A DNA stretch of 64,000 nucleotides from Bacteroidales bacterium (GTDB lineage: Bacteria > Bacteroidota > Bacteroidia > Bacteroidales > Marinilabiliaceae), in contig JAKSLE010000004.1 in assembly GCA_024401365.1 (NCBI GenBank), positions 1 through 64,000 on the forward strand, read 5' to 3'. This document shows, piece after piece, positions 33,776 to 43,198 of the stretch. Position numbers and translations under genes: made by a program. Positions within the stretch are counted from its first letter, which is position 1. The number at the start of each line of letters is the position of its first letter. Under the pieces are notes generated by a model, which had not been told where the DNA came from, did no database searches, and saw only the letters and a list, made by a program, of their open reading frames with translations.

Positions 33776-35191
33776 TTAGAAGTTGAAGTAATTCTTCGCA
33801 TTGTAGTAGCTGATATCTGCTACCATCTGATTGACACGCTCAGCTTCATATCCCGAGTATGGCACCTCTCCATTCTCGATATCAGTACCGAGAAGATTAC
33901 AAAGCGTACGACGGAAGTACTCGTGACGTGGGTACGACAAGAACGACCTAGAGTCGGTCAACATACCTACGAAGCGACTGAGAAGGCCAAGAACAGAGAG
34001 CGCATTCATCTGCTTTTGCATACCATCCTTCTGATCAAGGAACCACCAACCTGAACCAAGTTGTATTTTACCAGGAATAACTCCATCCTGGAAATTGCCC
34101 AACATTGTGGCCAACACCTCATTGGCACATGGGTTTAGGTTGTATAGAATAGTTTTTGTGAGTTTACCGTCGCTATTTAGTCTGTCAAGGAACTTTGAAC
34201 AGGCCTTGGCGGTATTGAATTCACCTATAGAATCGAATCCTGTATCTGGGCCTACCAACTTAAACATCTTAGTGTTATTGTTGCGAATAGCACCATAGTG
34301 GAATTGCTGTGCCCATCCCTTATCATAGTCCATCTCGGCCAAGATGACCATCATGCAACTCTTGAACTTGATGACCTCCTCTTTTGTAAGTTCCTTGCCA
34401 CCATATACCTTATTGAATATTGCATTGATCTCGGCATCGGTATAATCCTCGGCATAGAACTCCTCTATACCATGATCGGATAGCTTACAACCAAGAGACT
34501 CAAAAAAATCCTGACGCTTCTGTAGTGCGTCAATCATATCTGTAAAGTTGGATATCTTAACACCCGAAACCTCGGACAACTTCTCAACATACGCACGGAA
34601 ATCTGACGAAACCTCAACACCCATAGCCTTATCAGGGCGCCATGTTGGAAGCATCTTAGTCTCGAAACCCGACTCACGCACCTGCTTATGATACTCAAGA
34701 GAATCTATAGGGTCGTCTGTAGTACAAACTGCCTCAACATTATAGCGGCGCATCAAGCCACGAGCTGTGAAATTGGGGTCGTTCTGAAGTTTATCATTAC
34801 ACTCGTCAAATATCTCACGAGCAGTCTTTGGGCTCAAAAGCTTATCGATACCAAAAGCCGTCTTAAGCTCAAGGTGTGTCCAATGGTAAAGGGGGTTACG
34901 GAAAGTATAAGGAACCGTTTCGGCCCACTTTTCAAATTTCTCCCAATCTGTAGCAGAACCTGTACAATATTCCTCTGCCACTCCATTCGAACGCATTGCG
35001 CGCCACTTATAGTGATCTCCACCCAGCCATATCTCTGTAATAGACTTAAACTTATGGTTGTCAGCCACCATCTTTGGATTAAGATGACAATGATAGTCTA
35101 TAATAGGAAGTCCTTCTGCATGCTCATGATAAAGCTTGCGAGCCGTTTCATTAGTGAGAATGAAATCTGAATGAATAAACGAGTTAGCCAT
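33776..35191 (-). CDS. uxaC: Glucuronate (uronate) isomerase
   Basis: Converts D-galacturonate to D-tagaturonate (and D-glucuronate to D-fructuronate). The 471-residue amidohydrolase-fold protein begins with FILTNETARKLYHEHAEGLPIIDYHCHLNPK, the conserved UxaC start with the HCH metal site. WLGGDHYKWRAMRSNGV and GSGWWFLDQKDGM are also typical. First gene of the leftward operon, divergent from the LacI-type regulator over 266 bases that hold operator-like palindromes. Confidence 0.96.
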   Translation of the reverse strand: MANSFIHSDFILTNETARKLYHEHAEGLPIIDYHCHLNPKMVADNHKFKSITEIWLGGDHYKWRAMRSNGVAEEYCTGSATDWEKFEKWAETVPYTFRNPLYHWTHLELKTAFGIDKLLSPKTAREIFDECNDKLQNDPNFTARGLMRRYNVEAVCTTDDPIDSLEYHKQVRESGFETKMLPTWRPDKAMGVEVSSDFRAYVEKLSEVSGVKISNFTDMIDALQKRQDFFESLGCKLSDHGIEEFYAEDYTDAEINAIFNKVYGGKELTKEEVIKFKSCMMVILAEMDYDKGWAQQFHYGAIRNNNTKMFKLVGPDTGFDSIGEFNTAKACSKFLDRLNSDGKLTKTILYNLNPCANEVLATMLGNFQDGVIPGKIQLGSGWWFLDQKDGMQKQMNALSVLGLLSRFVGMLTDSRSFLSYPRHEYFRRTLCNLLGTDIENGEVPYSGYEAERVNQMVADISYYNAKNYFNF

Positions 35192-35226
35192 GTCTATGTA
35201 TAAGTTATTTCTTCAAGTGATATGCG

Positions 35227-35236
35227 CAAACGTTTG
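35227..35236. promoter_or_regulatory. LacI-type operator upstream of uxaC
   Basis: CAAACGTTTG is a perfect palindrome with the central CG typical of LacI-family operators, flanked by GCG on one side (GCGCAAACGTTTG). A -7-like TACTTTCG on the minus strand lies at 35249-35256, so the site would fall just downstream of the uxaC transcription start and block it. Confidence 0.6.
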
Positions 35237-35391
35237 TCATATCAAAAGCGAAAGTAGGGTCTTTTTTTGAACCACACAAGAGTAAAGACAAAAAAAGTTG
35301 CGCATTGTAGAATAATTCATGTGAAAAGGATTATATATAATGTATTAATAATGCCCATAGAACATATTGGAGCAAAAAATAGTGCAAAAAA

Positions 35392-35422
35392 TTTGCATGT
35401 TGCGCAACGGTTTGTATTTTTG
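35392..35422 (+). promoter_or_regulatory. Promoter of the LacI-type regulator with internal operator
   Basis: TTTG at 35392-35395 and TATTTTTG at 35415-35422 are 19 bases apart. Between them is the perfect palindrome TTGCGCAA (35400-35407). A related TTGCGCAT lies near 35289. Autoregulation and control of the rightward genes by the same protein is likely. Confidence 0.6.
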
Positions 35423-35457
35423 CAACGTTAATAAATCAAAAAAAGCCTTGATGCGTT

Positions 35458-36468
35458 ATGCAAATCAGACCGACAATAGTAGATATAGCAAGAGAGTTGA
35501 ATCTTCATCCATCAACTGTTTCTAGAGCGTTGACCGGCCAAGGTCGTGTTGGAGAGGCGACTAAAGATCTTGTTTTCAAGAAAGCAGTAGAGTTGGGATA
35601 TAACTGTAATCAGGTTGCGTCGTCATTACGCAAAGGCATTACAGACACTGTGGGCATGGTAGTACCATTGATCAACCGATTATTCTTCAGCAATGTGATA
35701 AGTGGAGCAGAGTCGGTATTGAATCCAGCGGGATACAACCTAGTGGTATGTCAGACTCACGACAGGAAAGAGGACGAGACGCGAGTAATACGCAACCTAC
35801 TTAGAAACCAAGTTGCCGGAATGATAGTCAGCCACTCTCTGGAGACCATCAATCCCGAGTTGCTTCAGAATGTGAGCAGCAATGGTGTAGTATTGGTTCA
35901 GTTCGACCGTGCATTCGAAGATCTCCCTGGCACTTGCGTAGTAAATGACAATTTTGCGGGTGCCTATGCTGCAACTAAGCACATGATAGAGAATGGCTAC
36001 AAGAGAATTGGTCACCTTGGAGGCGAATTTACCAGCAACATATACGAAGAGCGTCTAGCAGGATACAGGCATGCTCTTGAAGAAGCTGGCATGGCATTCG
36101 ACGAGTCTATCATCTTCACAAACAGTATTTCTCGAGACAAAGGATTCTACAATATGGCCATGGCGCTTGAAAAGAAATGCGATGCGCTATACTGTGCTGG
36201 CGACTATGCGGCACTTGGCGTAATGGAGTATGCTAGGCACAACAACATACGCATACCAGAGGACTTCGGCGTAGTTGGCACTGCCAATGAGACATTTGCC
36301 GAATTAATCAACCCTTCGCTTACCAGTGTTGAGCAGAATGCACGAGACATGGGCATTGAGGCTGCAGAAGCATTTCTGGCCATCAGAGAAGGCAAATCTC
36401 CTGTCAAGCGAAAGATAGTAGTGCCTATGAAGTTGATAATCAGAGAGAGTGCTAACCGCAACAGATAA
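35458..36468 (+). CDS. LacI-family transcriptional regulator of the hexuronate genes
   Basis: Binds DNA with an N-terminal helix-turn-helix (TIVDIARELNLHPSTVSRALTGQGRVGEATKDLV, residues 4-37) and a hinge helix (NQVASSLR), and senses a sugar acid or intermediate with its periplasmic-binding-protein-like C-terminal domain (336 residues in all). It stands between the leftward catabolic operon and the rightward transporter/uxaB genes and has LacI-type palindromes on both sides of its promoter. The effector (perhaps galacturonate or KDG) is inferred. Confidence 0.92.
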   Translation: MQIRPTIVDIARELNLHPSTVSRALTGQGRVGEATKDLVFKKAVELGYNCNQVASSLRKGITDTVGMVVPLINRLFFSNVISGAESVLNPAGYNLVVCQTHDRKEDETRVIRNLLRNQVAGMIVSHSLETINPELLQNVSSNGVVLVQFDRAFEDLPGTCVVNDNFAGAYAATKHMIENGYKRIGHLGGEFTSNIYEERLAGYRHALEEAGMAFDESIIFTNSISRDKGFYNMAMALEKKCDALYCAGDYAALGVMEYARHNNIRIPEDFGVVGTANETFAELINPSLTSVEQNARDMGIEAAEAFLAIREGKSPVKRKIVVPMKLIIRESANRNR

Positions 36469-36521
36469 GCGCTTACCTATTTTATAGAAAAACAAAGTAC
36501 ATTACTGAATAAGGATATATA

Positions 36522-37964
36522 ATGAGCAATAACAAAATGACAAACTGGCGTTGGTGGATGTGTGGTCTACTTTTCGTAGCGACTACCGTCAACTATCTAG
36601 ACCGCCAGGTTCTTTCTCTTACTGCGAAGGAATTTATCTATCCAGATTTTCACTGGACCGATTCCAATTACGGTGACATTACAGCCTACTTCTCTATTTT
36701 CTATGCATTCTGTATGCTCTTTGCTGGAAAATTTGTAGACTGGATGGGCACAAAGAAAGGTTATTTATGGGCCATTGGCATTTGGAGTGGAGCTGCTTGT
36801 TTGCACGCTGCCTGTGCTGTAGGCACTCAATATATCCATGGGCTTGAGTCGCTCGAAGCCATGAGAGCGCTAGAGAATGGTAGCGATATAGCTATTGCCG
36901 TTGCTTCAACAGGTGTATGGATGTTTCTTGTTTGTCGTGCCATCCTTGCGCTTGGCGAGGCAGGCAACTTCCCTGCTGCTATAAAGGTAACAGCCGAGTA
37001 CTTCCCTAAAAAGGACCGTGCGTATGCTACATCAATCTTCAACTCCGGCGCTTCAGTAGGTGCGCTTTCTGCGCCATTCATTATTCCACCATTGGCAGCA
37101 GCATTCGGATGGGAATGGGCATTTATCATTATAGGTGCTCTTGGTTTCATTTGGATGGGCTTCTTCGTAAAATGGTACGAGAAGCCAGAGAAATCGCACA
37201 AGGTCAACCAGGCAGAATTGGAGTATATCTCCCAAGACAATACAGATGAGCCTGTGGCAGCAACGACAGAAGCCTCAGAAGAAAAACAGGTTTCTATATG
37301 GAAAAGTTTCACCTACAAACAGACATGGGCATTCATCACAGGCAAGTTCTTTACAGATGGCATTTGGATGTTCTTCCTGTTTTGGGCTCCTGCATACTTC
37401 CAGGATGTATATGGCTACAAGGCATCATCGGGTACAGGCATGATGTTGATTATGACACTTTACCTTATTGTAACAGTTGTTTCTATATATGCCTGCAAGC
37501 TTCCTACATACTATGTTGACAAAAAAGGCATGGAACCATATGCAGGTCGTATGAAATCGATGTTCTTCTATGCGCTTCTCCCACTCCTCTGTCTATTGGC
37601 GCAGCCACTTGGTGGATATTCTGCATGGTTACCAGCCATTATTATAGGACTTGTAGGAGCAGGACACCAATCATGGTCGGCCAACCTATTCTCGGCTATT
37701 GGCGACATGTTCCCAAAATCGGCCATAGCCACAGTTACAGGTGTAGGAGGCATGGCTGGAGGCATAGGTTCATTCCTTATAAATATGTACTCTGGACAAC
37801 TCTTTGACTATGCAGATCTAAAAGGCTCGGAATTCACCTTCTTAGGCTTTGAAGGAAAACCTGCAGGATATATGATAGTATTCTGTGTATGTGCGGTAGC
37901 ATACATCTTAGCATGGTCGATAATGAAGACATTAGTACCAAAGTACAAGAAAATAGAATTGTAA
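36522..37964 (+). CDS. exuT: MFS hexuronate transporter (ExuT type)
   Basis: Twelve-helix major-facilitator protein (480 residues) of the anion:cation symporter family. The N-terminal TNWRWWMCGLLFVATTVNYLDRQVLSL is the hallmark of ExuT/GudP-type sugar-acid carriers. The middle RAILALGEAGNFPAAIKVTAEYFPKKDRA matches their conserved loop. It lies 53 bases after the regulator and brings galacturonate or glucuronate into the cell for uxaC. Exact substrate is inferred from the neighbours. Confidence 0.92.
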   Translation: MSNNKMTNWRWWMCGLLFVATTVNYLDRQVLSLTAKEFIYPDFHWTDSNYGDITAYFSIFYAFCMLFAGKFVDWMGTKKGYLWAIGIWSGAACLHAACAVGTQYIHGLESLEAMRALENGSDIAIAVASTGVWMFLVCRAILALGEAGNFPAAIKVTAEYFPKKDRAYATSIFNSGASVGALSAPFIIPPLAAAFGWEWAFIIIGALGFIWMGFFVKWYEKPEKSHKVNQAELEYISQDNTDEPVAATTEASEEKQVSIWKSFTYKQTWAFITGKFFTDGIWMFFLFWAPAYFQDVYGYKASSGTGMMLIMTLYLIVTVVSIYACKLPTYYVDKKGMEPYAGRMKSMFFYALLPLLCLLAQPLGGYSAWLPAIIIGLVGAGHQSWSANLFSAIGDMFPKSAIATVTGVGGMAGGIGSFLINMYSGQLFDYADLKGSEFTFLGFEGKPAGYMIVFCVCAVAYILAWSIMKTLVPKYKKIEL

Positions 37965-37984
37965 TATTTAACAAACAATAAATC

Positions 37985-38455
37985 ATGGCTATATTCGGAA
38001 CAGTAGCAACACTTGAAGCACAAGGTTGCCCAAAGAAATATGGCAAGGTCTTCGAGTTCTTGAAGAATGAAGACCTCGACAAGCACTTCGCTGAAGTTGC
38101 CCCAGGCAAGAAAAAAGAAGTTGTCGTAGCAGAAGGCATCAAAGCCATCTTTCAGGAATACGACACCAAGTTTCACCAAGACGCGCGACTTGAAGGTCAC
38201 CGCAAATATGCCGATGTACAGTACATCCATGAAGGTGGAGAGTATATAGGCTATTGTGACATTTCGAAAGCCGTAGGTGAGATCAACTACAGCGATGAAA
38301 AAGACATCTTTTTCTGCAACTCCGATCAGATTTCATTCGTCTATCTCTCCAAAGGCGAAGCTGCAGTATTAGAACCATGCGACCTTCATGCGCCATGCAC
38401 AGCATTAGCAGAAAAGAAACACGTAAAAAAGATTGTGTTCAAAGTAAAAATATAA
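37985..38455 (+). CDS. YhcH/YjgK/YiaL family protein (DUF386)
   Basis: A 156-residue cupin-like beta-barrel protein. The conserved HRKYADVQYIHEGGEYIGY and a late LEPCDLHAPC metal-binding-type motif identify the YhcH/YiaL family, which often accompanies sugar-acid or sialic-acid genes and has been proposed to act on sugar anomers or carry a small-molecule step. Placed between exuT and uxaB, it probably assists hexuronate breakdown, for example as an anomer or lactone-handling enzyme, but this is not shown. Confidence 0.85.
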   Translation: MAIFGTVATLEAQGCPKKYGKVFEFLKNEDLDKHFAEVAPGKKKEVVVAEGIKAIFQEYDTKFHQDARLEGHRKYADVQYIHEGGEYIGYCDISKAVGEINYSDEKDIFFCNSDQISFVYLSKGEAAVLEPCDLHAPCTALAEKKHVKKIVFKVKI

Positions 38456-38488
38456 CACAACGAAAAACTAACACAACAACAAAACATC

Positions 38489-39976
38489 ATGGCATTACCT
38501 GCATTAAACAAGCGCACAGCACCAAAGAGTGTTGCGCCTGAGAAGATTATCCAATTTGGCGAAGGCAATTTTCTCCGTGCTTTTGTAGATTGGATTATAT
38601 GGAACATGAACCAGCGCACCAACTTCAACGGTTCGGTCGTTATATGTCAGCCTATTGAAAAAGGCATGGTAGACTGGCTTAATGGGCAAGACTGCCTTTA
38701 CCATGTCAACCTTCAAGGTCGTCAAGACGGCAAAGCAGTAAACACACTTGACCGTATTGATGTAGTCAGCAGAGCGCTCAACCCATACAGTCAGAATCCA
38801 GCATTCATGGCATTGGCGGAGCAGCCAGAGATACGCTTTGTAATCTCGAACACAACTGAAGCCGGCATCACATTCGACCCCAGCTGTAAGTTCACCGATG
38901 CACCAGCATCATCGTACCCAGGCAAGCTCACACAACTTCTTTTCCACCGTTACAAGACATTTAACGGCAATCCAAAGAAAGGTCTGATTATAATGCCATG
39001 TGAGCTCATTTTCCTCAACGGGCATCATCTCAAGGATTGTATCTACAAATACATTGAGTTGTGGAAAGAAGACTTTGGCAAGGATTATGAGGGATTCAAG
39101 AACTGGTTTACAAAATACAACTATGTATGTGCTACACTTGTAGACCGCATAGTACCAGGCTTCCCACGCAAAGACATTGCCAACATCCAGAAAGCGGTAG
39201 GCTATGCCGACAATATGGTAGTACAAGCAGAGATTTTCCACCTTTGGGTAATAGAGAAGCCAGAAAACATGAGCATAGCCGCTCTACGCAAAGAATTCCC
39301 TGCCGACAAAGCCGGTCTACATGTACTAATTGCCGAGAGTGAAAAGCCATACCACGAGCGTAAGGTAACACTACTCAATGGGCCACACACTGTTCTCTCG
39401 CCAGTTGCATTCCTTTCGGGCATCAACATTGTACGCGATGCATGCAACGACAAGGTTATAGGCAAGTACATCCACAAGGTACAATTTGAAGAACTCATGG
39501 AGACGCTCAACCTACCTATGGCAGAGCTAAAGCAATTTGGTGCCGATGTATTGGAGCGTTTCAACAACCCATACGTAGATCATCAGGTAACATCTATTAT
39601 GCTCAACTCGTTCCCTAAGTATGAGACACGCGACCTTCCAGGTCTCAAGGTATACTTAGAGCGCAAGGGAGAACTTCCAAAAGGTCTCGTACTCGGACTT
39701 GCAGCTATTATCACCTACTACAAAGGCGGCAAGCGTGCTGACGGCGTAGAGATAGTACCTAATGACGCGCAAGAGATTATGGACCTTCTGAAGAAACTCT
39801 GGGCTACAAACGACACGCAGAAAGTTGCAGAGGGGGTACTTGGTGCTACAGACATTATCTGGAAAGAAAGCAAACAAGACCTCAACAAGATTCCTGGTCT
39901 CACAGCGATGGTCAAGGGCTTCCTCGACTCTATTGCAGAAAAGGGTATGGTTGAGACAGTAAAGTCGATCCTCTAA
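38489..39976 (+). CDS. uxaB: Tagaturonate reductase
   Basis: Reduces D-tagaturonate to D-altronate with NADH. The 495-residue protein belongs to the long-chain mannitol-dehydrogenase superfamily. It opens with the nucleotide-binding IIQFGEGNFLRAFVDW and has the conserved ISNTTEAGI and LIIMPCELI stretches and the catalytic-type KVTLLNGPHTVLSP segment. UxaB rather than fructuronate reductase UxuB is favoured by the presence of uxaA and the absence of uxuA. Last gene of the rightward set; a terminator follows. Confidence 0.93.
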   Translation: MALPALNKRTAPKSVAPEKIIQFGEGNFLRAFVDWIIWNMNQRTNFNGSVVICQPIEKGMVDWLNGQDCLYHVNLQGRQDGKAVNTLDRIDVVSRALNPYSQNPAFMALAEQPEIRFVISNTTEAGITFDPSCKFTDAPASSYPGKLTQLLFHRYKTFNGNPKKGLIIMPCELIFLNGHHLKDCIYKYIELWKEDFGKDYEGFKNWFTKYNYVCATLVDRIVPGFPRKDIANIQKAVGYADNMVVQAEIFHLWVIEKPENMSIAALRKEFPADKAGLHVLIAESEKPYHERKVTLLNGPHTVLSPVAFLSGINIVRDACNDKVIGKYIHKVQFEELMETLNLPMAELKQFGADVLERFNNPYVDHQVTSIMLNSFPKYETRDLPGLKVYLERKGELPKGLVLGLAAIITYYKGGKRADGVEIVPNDAQEIMDLLKKLWATNDTQKVAEGVLGATDIIWKESKQDLNKIPGLTAMVKGFLDSIAEKGMVETVKSIL

Positions 39977-40004
39977 GCAGAATTTCAGAATACCATTAAA
40001 TACG

Positions 40005-40047
40005 ATATCCCTTACATCCGACTAGAGATGTAGGGGATATTTATTTA
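40005..40047 (+). terminator. Intrinsic terminator after uxaB
   Basis: ATATCCCTTACATC pairs with GATGTAGGGGATAT (one mismatch) around an 8-base loop and leads into TTATTTAT. Confidence 0.8.
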
Positions 40048-40106
40048 TATAAGGCATCATATATGCGTATAGAAAGAGTAGTGTCTGGGTATAGAGAGCC
40101 TATTGT

Positions 40107-40124
40107 TTGCTCGCAGTTTTTTTA
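40107..40124 (+). repeat. Dispersed CTCGCAG-T7 element, copy B
   Basis: Same 18-mer as at 10047. It lies past the uxaB terminator and about 100 bases before truA. GAGC at 40096-40099 could pair with the GCTC inside it. Confidence 0.6.
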
Positions 40125-40223
40125 TTTTGACGTATCTCAAAAGTGATAAAAGACGTTATTTAGAACAGGCATATTTATATGTGGGTAATTTTGTGTAGTT
40201 TTGGACGAAAATAGAAAACCATA

Positions 40224-41015
40224 ATGGCAAGATTCAAACTCCTCATTGAATACGAAGGGACAAAATACAACGGCTGGCAAGTACAAAAAGGCCAGAAATC
40301 CATCCAAGGTGCATTCTTTGATGCCTGCAAGACAGTATTTGGAGAAAAAGCCAAATTTGAATTCTACGGTTCGGGGCGTACCGACTCAGGCGTTCATGCG
40401 TTGGGGCAAGTTGCGCACCTTGACGTTCAGACCAACCTACCAGAAGGGCGCATACGCATGGGGCTCAATGACAATCTACCCTCAGACATAAATGTATTAT
40501 CGATAGAAAAAGTCGACCCACAATTTCATGCACGCTTTGATGCTGTAGAACGCAGTTACATCTATATCATATCTAAGCGACGATCGGCATTTGGCAAGCA
40601 AAATATCTGGTGGATAAAAGACAAGCTCAACGTTGCGCGTATGATAGAAGCCTCGGAAAACTTCTATGGGCGTCACGACTTCAGGTCGTTTACAGACCGT
40701 GATGCAGAGACCGACACGACGTTGGTCAACATAAGCGTTATGGACATTCACGAGACAGACAACCTCATTGCCATACATATAGTAGGTTCGCACTTCCTAT
40801 GGAAGATGGTACGCCGTATAGTTGGCACACTTGTGGAAGTCGGCCGTGGCAACATTCATGAAAAAGACGTAGCACAGATGCTACGCACATACTCACCGAC
40901 ACCAGCTAAGCTCACTGCTCCGCCATCGGGGCTATATCTAGAGCACGTATACTACAAAGGCGAACGTACTCTACGCGGGCAAAAAATAATCCCGGGAATA
41001 CTTCGCCTTGTATAA
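40224..41015 (+). CDS. truA: tRNA pseudouridine(38-40) synthase
   Basis: Makes pseudouridine at positions 38-40 in the anticodon arm of tRNAs. The 263-residue protein starts MARFKLLIEYEGTKYNGWQ and has the catalytic GSGRTDSGVHALGQVAH motif with the nucleophilic Asp. VGSHFLWKMVRRIVGTLVEVGRG near the C-terminus is also typical. A TAATTTTG -7-like element lies at 40186-40193. It converges with the MscS gene. Confidence 0.96.
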   Translation: MARFKLLIEYEGTKYNGWQVQKGQKSIQGAFFDACKTVFGEKAKFEFYGSGRTDSGVHALGQVAHLDVQTNLPEGRIRMGLNDNLPSDINVLSIEKVDPQFHARFDAVERSYIYIISKRRSAFGKQNIWWIKDKLNVARMIEASENFYGRHDFRSFTDRDAETDTTLVNISVMDIHETDNLIAIHIVGSHFLWKMVRRIVGTLVEVGRGNIHEKDVAQMLRTYSPTPAKLTAPPSGLYLEHVYYKGERTLRGQKIIPGILRLV

Positions 41016-41038
41016 ATTCGGAATAAAAGGGGGATAAA

Positions 41039-42130
41039 TTACTTATCTCCCTTTATTGTATAAACTGTCTGTGTAGGGAATGCAAAGTTCAAGCCCTCGG
41101 CATTGAAGCGTCTCAATATTTCTCTATTCACTTCGCTTTGGACCTGGAATACATCAGGCTGTTTGCTAAGCAAATTACCCTTATCATCCCTCATTCTAAT
41201 AAAATATACGAAAAGGATAGAGAGAGAGAAGTCGCCATAATTTGTAAAATAAGCCTTACAATTGTCATGCACGTTCTCATTTGCCTTACCTATCTCCTCC
41301 AATATAGCTATTGCTCTATCCATCATTTCGGGAGTAGTATCGTATGTAAGGCCCAGTTGCAACTTAATTTTTCGTGAAGGTTCATTAGTAACATTCTCTA
41401 TGACCTGGCTAACTGCCTGAGAGTTTGGCACCACCACCTGTGTACCATCGAGTGTTCGGATACGGAAACTACGCAACCCCACCTCCTCTACTGTACCATC
41501 GTGGCCAGCCATACGGATACGGTCCTTAACCTTGAACGGATGGTCGGTAAAAATAGTAAAGCCGCCGAAGAAGTTGCTCACAGAATCCTGAGCGGCCATA
41601 GCCAAAGCCAAACCACCGATACCCAAGCCTGCGATCATGGCGGTAACGTCGTAACCAGCGTTATTAAGAGCGACCACCAAACCGAAGCCCCAGATAATAT
41701 ATATCAGCACTTTTCGCACTATTGGGAAGAAATGCGAATCGAACGTTGCGCTCTCGGCTTTTGGCACCACGTAATTATCGAGCAACGCCTGCACTACACG
41801 AGAGACCAACCAAGTAACATTGAGTGTCATCAAAGCTGCATACGTTGTATTCAGCACACTAGCGACCGATGGAGAAAGAGTCAATCCTCTGAAACCGACA
41901 TAGATTGACATCAAGACTATAAATACGATAACAGGAGCGCGCAGCAACCCTATCATCAAATCATCCAGATTTGTTTTGGACTTTTTTGCCCACATCTTGA
42001 CAAATTTCTCTATCAGCCAATAGACCAACCTACTGAGCAATATACCACCGACCCAAAATACACACGCCCAAAGCCATTGGTTGAGCGTATTACCTGCAAA
42101 TTCACCTTGCAATGCTTCGAATTTAAACAT
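41039..42130 (-). CDS. MscS-family mechanosensitive ion channel
   Basis: Opens under membrane tension to release solutes after osmotic down-shock. Three or more N-terminal helices precede the MscS core: GLGIGGLALAMAAQDSVSNFFGGFTIFTDHPFKVKDRI spans the pore-lining TM3 and the start of the beta-domain, followed by VEEVGLRSFRIRTLDGTQVVVPNS. The start at 42130 (MFKFEALQGEF) is preferred; the frame is open to 42268, but that extension overlaps the promoter of the divergent gene and is not protein-like for the family. Confidence 0.9.
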   Translation of the reverse strand: MFKFEALQGEFAGNTLNQWLWACVFWVGGILLSRLVYWLIEKFVKMWAKKSKTNLDDLMIGLLRAPVIVFIVLMSIYVGFRGLTLSPSVASVLNTTYAALMTLNVTWLVSRVVQALLDNYVVPKAESATFDSHFFPIVRKVLIYIIWGFGLVVALNNAGYDVTAMIAGLGIGGLALAMAAQDSVSNFFGGFTIFTDHPFKVKDRIRMAGHDGTVEEVGLRSFRIRTLDGTQVVVPNSQAVSQVIENVTNEPSRKIKLQLGLTYDTTPEMMDRAIAILEEIGKANENVHDNCKAYFTNYGDFSLSILFVYFIRMRDDKGNLLSKQPDVFQVQSEVNREILRRFNAEGLNFAFPTQTVYTIKGDK

Positions 42131-42234
42131 ATTGTGCACCTGTTTTCTACTTAAGATATTCACTTTATACTCAACTCCACCCCATCGAGTTGCTATTTTA
42201 GTTTTATTTAGCATAACTCTATTGAAGAATGCCG

Positions 42235-42242
42235 TACCTTTG
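42235..42242 (+). promoter_or_regulatory. -7 element before the EamA-family gene
   Basis: TACCTTTG fits the Bacteroidota -7 consensus 33 bases before the ATG at 42275. No good -33 box was found. Confidence 0.45.
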
Positions 42243-42274
42243 CTACCCGAAAACAATCGATCTTTCAATATATT

Positions 42275-43174
42275 ATGTGGGCTTTTTTAGCACTTCTATC
42301 TGCCCTTTGTCTGGGCATATATGACGTATTGAGAAAAATATCTCTCAAGCAAAACGCCGTTCTTCCCGTTCTCCTTGGGTCGACATTCACCTCGAGCATA
42401 ATGCTCCTTCCCCTACTGATACTCTCACAGACAGGTGTAATATCTGAGGACGCCTTCTACTATATTCCTGCGATCAGTCTGCACGACCACCTACTGTTGG
42501 TCAACAAGGCAGCCATTGTATTAGGCTCATGGGTATTTGTGTATTATGGTCTGCGCGACCTACCTCTATCGATAGTATCCCCTATACGTGCTACTGCACC
42601 TATATGGACTTTGATAGGTGCCCTGATAATATTCCAGGAACGTCCAAATGGGATACAGTGGATAGGTCTTATTGTCACACTAGGCTTCTTCTTTCTGTTC
42701 AGTTTTGCTGGCAAGCGTGAGGGGATAAACTTCAAGTCGAACCGTGCAGTATGGTTTGTTGTAATTGGCACCCTCATTGGCTCATGCTCGGCATTGTATG
42801 ACAAGTTTCTTGTGCGAGAAGCAGATATACCACGCACAGCTATACTCTGCTACTACTCATTCTATCAGTTTCTGCTAGTCATACCATTGTTGATGCTGAT
42901 ATGGTACCCTAACCGCAAATCGCAGCCATTCCGCTGGGTACCTACCATCCCTGCCATAGGTGTAGTAATAATCATTGCTGATTTTGTCTACTATGGAGCC
43001 ATAGCCAGTCCAGATGCGTTGATATCCCTCATCTCCCCACTAAGACGTTCAAACGCTCTGGTGGCGTTCCTTATGGCATATTTCTTCTTTCATGAGCGCA
43101 ATATGCTACGCAAAGGATTGTGTCTCTTAGGAATACTTACGGGTATAGCCATAATAGTATTTGGTTCGTTATAG
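42275..43174 (+). CDS. EamA/DMT-family transporter
   Basis: A 299-residue protein of about ten helices with two EamA repeats (first ending FQERPNGIQWIGLIVTLGF, second ending FFHERNMLRKGLCLLGILTGIAIIV). The conserved VSPIRATAPIWTL and ISLISPLRRSNALVAFLMA stretches lie at equivalent positions in each half. Drug/metabolite exporters of this family carry many small solutes; the substrate is unknown. The next gene has its own promoter. Confidence 0.88.
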   Translation: MWAFLALLSALCLGIYDVLRKISLKQNAVLPVLLGSTFTSSIMLLPLLILSQTGVISEDAFYYIPAISLHDHLLLVNKAAIVLGSWVFVYYGLRDLPLSIVSPIRATAPIWTLIGALIIFQERPNGIQWIGLIVTLGFFFLFSFAGKREGINFKSNRAVWFVVIGTLIGSCSALYDKFLVREADIPRTAILCYYSFYQFLLVIPLLMLIWYPNRKSQPFRWVPTIPAIGVVIIIADFVYYGAIASPDALISLISPLRRSNALVAFLMAYFFFHERNMLRKGLCLLGILTGIAIIVFGSL

Positions 43175-43191
43175 TAATTATACTACCTTTG
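43160..43191 (+). promoter_or_regulatory. Promoter of the coiled-coil membrane protein (near-leaderless)
   Basis: TTTG at 43160-43163 and TACCTTTG at 43184-43191 are 20 bases apart, a full consensus match. The ATG is at 43199, so the predicted mRNA has only a few bases of leader. Confidence 0.65.
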
Positions 43192-43198
43192 TAACGCA

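Noticed and set aside
38489-39976. Calling the reductase fructuronate reductase (uxuB)
   Set aside because: The locus has uxaA and no uxuA, and the sequence opens like tagaturonate reductases.
42131-42268. N-terminal extension of the MscS gene up to 42268
   Set aside because: It overlaps the -7 element and upstream region of the divergent EamA-family gene and is not typical of MscS proteins.
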